64,000 bases of DNA from Medicago truncatula. Lineage: Eukaryota; Streptophyta; Magnoliopsida; Fabales; Fabaceae. Below are positions 59,680-64,000 of the stretch, in pieces. A program made the position numbers and the translations under genes. Positions within the stretch are counted from its first letter, which is position 1, and the number at the start of each line of letters is the position of its first letter. The notes under the pieces were generated by a model, which searched no databases, was not told the origin of the DNA, and worked only from the letters and a program-made list of their open reading frames with translations. The DNA lies in the NCBI RefSeq assembly GCF_003473485.1, contig NC_053042.1, forward strand, positions 6,409,501 through 6,473,500. The letters run 5' to 3'.

Positions 59680-61135
59680 AAACTGGAGGAAGATTAGTGT
59701 GTGGAAGGATGCTTGGTCAAGGGAGAAGGACAGTTATAATGTAACTAGTATGATAAATTCAAGTTTGCAAAATTTGTATGCCTCGGATCTTATTGAACCA
59801 ACACTACTAGAAAAAGCAAAATTAGCGAGGGAAATTAGTAACGGAAAAAATGAAATTCCTCACAAATTTCTTGGTCGCAAAATTTAGTGACGGAATTAAA
59901 GAGGGATTTCATGTTTTCCCTCACTAAATATCCCTCACTAATTTTTGTTTTTTTAGTAGTGCAAATAGGACAGAGTGGAGGAAGAGATTTATTAAGAAAA
60001 TTTCAATGTTAGGGATGCTTCTAGTATTTTGTCAATACCGCTTTATAAGGTGGTGGATCAAGAAGATATAGCAAGCTCAAAGTTTAGTCCCACCGAATTT
60101 ACAGTGTAAAGTTTGGATATTACTACGCTAAGGAACAGTTGATGGACAATAGCGAATACTGAAAGGAAAACTATGTGAAAAAGCTATGGGGCTTGAAAAA
60201 TGAGTGTAATCTACTTGACAAAGACTTCAACATAGAGAGGTACAATGCACAGATAAATGTGTCTTTTGTGAGTATCTACTGATGAGAATGATTGACATGT
60301 GTTTCTTTGAATGTAGGAAAGCGCAAGAGACATGGATGGAAGTGGGTCTTTGGATGATCATAAATGGCCGAATGCATAGGGCAAATGGATTTAATTCTCT
60401 ATTTGTTTTTATCTCACAGAATTGTTGACATCTAATCAATCGAGCATATTTGTTATAGCATTATGGTGCATTTGGAAGAGGAGGATTAAGAAGTTATATG
60501 AAGAGGTTGATACTCGCCTGGCGATAACTCTACCCACAGCAAGGGATCACTTGTCCGAAAACATGATAGTAGATGCACAATCCGCAAGAGGGATCTGTCA
60601 AAATCGAAAACACAACTGCAACAACAAAAGAAAATAGCAACGACAATAGAACTTGAGGAAAATGGAGCGAACATTAATCAAAGTAGCGGGTATGAGTTAA
60701 CATAGTTGGACAGTTTCCGATGACAGGTGAAGTCAAGTGTAACCAGGTTCAAGCAATCTTTACAGATAAAATTGTTTGTATGTGTGTTAGGAACGAAAAA
60801 AAGGTGAATTCATTTGTGCTCAAATAGTGTGAAAAAAGGCCAACCAACACCTCAAGGAGTGGAAGTATAGGCCTACGTCAAGTGCTTTTGTGGCGTTTGA
60901 ATTTCAGTTTTACTCGAGTGGAGTTAGAACTAGATAGCAAGCTAGTTGTAGACGACATTTCGACTAAATTTGCTCACAATTCAGAAGTTGGTGTTATTGT
61001 AAATACTTGTAGGAGTTTACTTTCAACTCAAGTTCGATTCATTTGGTTCATGAACCAGGTTCAACGAATCAATTATCAAATCGAATCTCGAACTATTTTC
61101 GAGTTGGTTCGATTCATTGCCAGCCCTAGTTGAAA
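59680..61135 (+). mobile_element. LINE relic that received the MULE
   Basis: Immediately right of the MULE the plus strand reads GNWRKISVWKDAWSREKD, the familiar LINE segment after the reverse transcriptase. Later frames resemble the zinc-binding and RNase H parts: VIALWCIWKRRIKKLYEEV near 60440-60500, and VELELDSKLVVDDI near 60912-60955 with RSLLSTQVRF further on. Many stops are present. Across the MULE target site, the left flank joins in the same frame after a stop. Confidence 0.65.
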
Positions 61136-61357
61136 CTGAAATGATTTTGTGTTTGGATACATTTATGTAAAATTGAATTGAATTTTAAATATCCTTGTAA
61201 AATCAAAAAAACAAAAGTTACAAATCATTCTTTTAAATATAATGAATTATGGAGGCAAAACCAATTATACTTGAAACTATCAAACATATTACAATCAATT
61301 GTAAATCTCTAAAATCAATTTTAAACCCCTAAAAAATACAACAAACCAAACATATTA

Positions 61358-61821
61358 AAATTAAGGGTTATATATGTTTTTTGTCTCTATAAATATGTCA
61401 ACTTTTCATTTTAGTCTCTCTAAAAAAATTCTTGTCCCTCAAAAATTTTCCATCTTCACTTTTGGTCCCTCATTTAAAATAAACTCATATGTAGAATTCA
61501 TATTTTTAAACATTGTACAAAAATTCATATTATTATAACAATCTCTCCAAAAAAAATTAGAATTTATTAACAAAATATGAATTTAATATGCATTTTTATA
61601 TTTTTTACGGTTAAAAAATCATATTTAATTTATGTTTTGTTAAAAAATTCTAATTTTTTAATTTTTTTTACGATATTCTACATATTTGCACAATTTCATT
61701 AAAAAAATATAAAAATTAACTTAAAAGTAGGGACCAAAAACTAAGGAAAATTTTAGAAAGATTAAAACGAAAAGTTTTGTATATTTATAGATACCAAAAA
61801 CATACTTAACCCTCAAATTAA
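61358..61821. mobile_element. Foldback MITE upstream of unit 8
   Basis: Element 61367-61812 has ends GGGTTATATATGTTTTTTGT and ATACCAAAAACATACTTAACCC, nearly complementary. Flanking 9-mers TAAAATTAA (61358-61366) and TCAAATTAA (61813-61821) match at 8 of 9 positions. It is the same family as 49368-49865. It lies about 190 bp before the unit 8 start codon. Confidence 0.8.
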
Positions 61822-61922
61822 TTCTAATCAATTTTGACTGAACATAGACTAAAATAAATGTTTCTTCTCTTGCATCAATAAAATTTTGTACTGTTTTGAA
61901 CCAAAGACATTTCTACCTTTCA

Positions 61923-61960
61923 TCTTCCTCGTGAACTGTTAAAGGGTTTAAAGCCTTACT
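61923..61960 (+). promoter_or_regulatory. Conserved upstream/leader block, unit 8 copy
   Basis: TCTTCCTCGTGAACTGTTAA then AGGGTTTAAAGCCTTACT is the closest match to unit 7 and unit 1 versions. It is about 45-80 bp before the ATG. Confidence 0.5.
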
Positions 61961-62002
61961 CTAGCTTCGTACCTTTGAACCCTTTCCCTCTCTCTCTTTG
62001 AA

Positions 62003-64000
62003 ATGGCAGGAAGCAACAAATCTTGGGAGGAAGAGATTTACTGGAACCATTTTCAGTTCATCCATTTCACCCTATTTCTTCATAGCACCACCAATTTTCA
62101 ACAACAACCTGTAAGTACCTTTTTTTTTTTTTTCTTTCTCTTTCTTTCCTACCATGTTGAAAATTAAAAATGAAACCTTTATAAAGTGATCATCTTTGGA
62201 TTTGGATGTTGAGTACGTGCACTTGTTCATACTGCTTTTCAACTTTTTTTTTCTTGAATATTTTAACTTGCTCACCTTTTAAATTTTGTTTTTTTTTTTT
62301 TTTACAATTGATTTAACTGCAGTTACTTCTGTTGAAGAAAGTTTTGAGCTTTTGATTTTTGGATGGATTTTTTTTTTTGCCATGATTTTTGTAATTAATA
62401 CACATAGATATGCTTGTTTTTGACATTAGTTGTAGATCTGTTTTCTTTTTACTGTTTGCTTTTGAGACACTTCGTTTAGAGCTTGCATTGCGATAATTAA
62501 GTAAATTGTTTAAGTTTCTGTTTGGGAGTTTGGGGAGTTTGCAAGGAGGGGATAAGGAAGTGAATAATGAGATTGATTAATAGCTGTTTATTATTCTTTT
62601 CCTGGTTCTGCAAACACTATCTGTGTAAATGTACTTTTTAAAAAATAAAAAAAATTGCTAATTAACGTGGCATTAACTAGTATGAAGCACGGACACTCCT
62701 CGGATGAAATGTGTCGCGGTGTCAGACACGTGTCGTGTCCGACATCGAATGACACCGACACATCTAATTAAACTGTATTATGTGATTTTCTCAAATAATT
62801 AGCGATGTCGGCGTGTCAGTGTCCGTGTCCGGTGTTCGTGTCCGTATCCGTGCTTCATAAATGACTATATTACAACTGCCTGTGAGGGAATTTGAGTTTT
62901 GTACCTTGTTGAGGTTACAAAGCTAAGCCCTTGCTACTGAACTGCCACCTCAAGTGTATGTAAATCATGTACATTAGATGATTAATAGCTGTTTTTCAAG
63001 CAAATTATTATGGTTAGCTATTAGGTATATGTATATTCTACCAACATCTGTTACGCTCTTCAGCTCAATGTATCTTTTAATCTCAGATGGAAATTTGTAT
63101 TTTAATTGCAGGCACTTCCTAAAACATTTTCAGACAACTTAAAGAAGAAGTTGCCAGAAAATGTGACCCTTAAAGGTCCTAGTGGAGTTGTGTGGAATAT
63201 AGGGCTGACAACTATAGATGACACTGTTTACTTCACAAACGGTTGGCAACAATTTGTGAATGATCACTCTTTGAAAGAGAGTGATTTCCTTTTCTTCAAG
63301 TACAATGGTGAATCGTTGTTTGAAGTTTTAATCTTTGATGGACGTAGTTTCTGTGAGAAGGCAGCTTCTTATTTTGTTGGAAAATGTGGTCATGCTCAAA
63401 CCGAACAGGGGGGTATCAAGGCCAAGGACACAAACAAGTCTGTGGAAGAAATCGATACTGCTTTTGATGCGGGTGTGGAGTCTGCTTCCCCTGAGCAGCT
63501 CATGGCTGATGCAGTCACTAAGACCACACCTGTTGCAGCTCCCTCCCAATCAATCGGCAAAAGGATCAAGAGGCCTGTTAATAAATTTACGATTGTCCTC
63601 GGATTACCTAAAGCAGCTACTTCTCATAAGAGAGCACATGATTTGGTGGCTTGTAACAAAGAACACTCAGGTTAAAAAAATTCCTTCTTTTTCATTTTTT
63701 TTGTTGAAAACTCGGTATCCGGCCCAAGGACTGACTAATCCGAGGGTCCAATCCTGCCATCCACTTGCGGGGGGGTCCCATTTAAAAGTCAGAGCAAAGC
63801 TTTGTATGGACTAGCCCACCAAAGTTGGCACCGGGAGGAATCAAACCCGAGACCTTGAGAGGAGCACACTACAAAGTCCCAAGTCTTTCCTTTCCTTTTA
63901 CTATATTAATTATAAATTATTTTGTAACTATAACTAACATTTATTTCTCTCCATCTCTCTACTAACCCGCCAACAAGCACTCTCCTCTCAATTTTAACCT
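62003..64000 (+). CDS. REM-type B3 protein, 5' part (unit 8, runs off the window)
   Basis: Exons 62003-62110 and 63112-63670 are present. The C-terminal exons lie beyond the window. Exon 1 encodes MAGSNKSWEEEIYWNHFQFI and ends QQQP where all other copies have QQQL. Exon 2 has the B3 remainder (ALPKTFSDNLKKKLPENV, GWQQFVNDHSLKESDFLFFKY) and a linker in which the KKRGRPPK motif is lost (KFTIVLGLPKAATSHK instead). The open frame and splice sites (GT at 63671) are intact as far as visible. Whether its second domain is C2a or C2b cannot be told. The linker and intron relics place it near units 6 and 7. Confidence 0.8.
62681..62859. mobile_element. Foldback MITE in intron 1 of unit 8
   Basis: Ends TATGAAGCACGGACAC and GTCCGTATCCGTGCTTCATA are inverted repeats. 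Further in, GACACGTGTCGTGTCCGACA is rich in GACAC/GTGTC phrases on both arms. It is GC-richer than its surroundings and non-coding. A clear target duplication was not found. Confidence 0.7.
63700..63885 (-). mobile_element. tRNA-derived SINE-like element in intron 2 of unit 8
   Basis: On the minus strand there is a B-box-like GGTTTGATTCCTCCCGG near 63831-63847, with possible A-box sequence upstream around 63860-63875. The plus-strand right part, GACTAGCCCACCAAAGTTGG, matches a scrap at 36205-36250. It is noticeably GC-richer than the intron. Exact ends were not determined. Confidence 0.55.

Larger units (their letters stand above)
54000..59686. mobile_element. Autonomous-looking Mutator-like element carrying a PMD gene
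   Basis: The element is 54009-59677 (5,669 bp). A perfect 9-bp direct repeat, ggaaactgg, lies directly outside both ends (54000-54008 and 59678-59686), the standard Mutator target duplication. Terminal inverted repeats of about 350 bp begin GAAATTTTTTTT and end AAAAAAAAATTTC. It encodes two complete genes facing away from each other: a MuDR-type transposase (57162-59236, plus) and a plant mobile domain protein (56725-54440, minus). The intact frames, near-identical TIRs and undamaged target duplication point to a recent insertion. MULEs with a PMD gene are known from other plants. This copy appears complete. Confidence 0.93.

Overview
The window is plant nuclear DNA. It is AT-rich, with GT-AG introns, tRNA-derived SINEs, Stowaway-like and Mutator-like MITEs, LINE, copia and gypsy relics and one complete Mutator-like element (MULE). 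The repeat families and the codon use suggest a legume of the Medicago/Trifolium type, but species identity is an inference.

The main content is a head-to-tail array of eight plus-strand genes for REM-type B3-domain proteins (REM16-like). They are referred to here as units 1 to 8: about 4.1-11.0 kb, 13.8-17.5 kb, 19.6-22.3 kb (pseudogene), 25.5-31.7 kb, 37.8-40.3 kb, 44.9-48.6 kb, 51.1-53.3 kb and 62.0 kb to the window end. A common module recurs. A short exon carries the first B3 strand (SWEEDIYW..HFQFIHF), a phase-0 intron follows, and the next exon carries the rest of the B3 domain plus a basic tail that often contains an AT-hook-like KKRGRPPK. The C-terminal half repeats the same plan: a small exon with SSFPYFVKIMK, a phase-0 intron, then the rest of a second B3 domain. 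Two C-terminal types occur. C2a (NIPxxFS..) has a long preceding intron and is used by units 2, 3 and 4. C2b (RIPxxFS..) has a short preceding intron and is used by units 5, 6 and 7. Unit 1 has both, plus an extra N-terminal B3 domain made by an in-frame fusion, so it encodes four B3 domains. Unit 4 has the same N-terminal fusion. Units 2 and 3 end in what looks like a C2a/C2b hybrid tail.

Region by region: 1-1.3 kb holds a LINE 3' relic (minus) and 2.1-3.2 kb another (plus). Units 1 to 3 fill 4-22.3 kb, with duplicated LINE RNase H relics downstream of units 1 and 2. 23-24 kb holds a LINE relic. Unit 4 follows, and its tail is cut short next to a decayed copia element at 32-34 kb. 34-37.7 kb is repeat-rich and ends in a 62-bp tandem repeat upstream of unit 5. 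40.5-42 kb is unidentified, and 42.5-44.5 kb is a non-autonomous element with long terminal inverted repeats. Units 6 and 7 follow, then at 54,009-59,677 an apparently intact MULE with a perfect 9-bp target duplication. It encodes a MuDR-type transposase (plus) and, divergently, a plant mobile domain (PMD) protein (minus). This MULE sits in an older LINE relic. Unit 8 runs off the end.

The introns are a datable record of insertions because the paralogous introns supply empty sites. An Au-type SINE, a Stowaway-like MITE, a foldback MITE, and a three-level nest (solo LTR, then MITE, then solo LTR) are each supported by target-site duplications. No bacterial-type operon, CRISPR array, rRNA or bona fide tRNA gene was seen.
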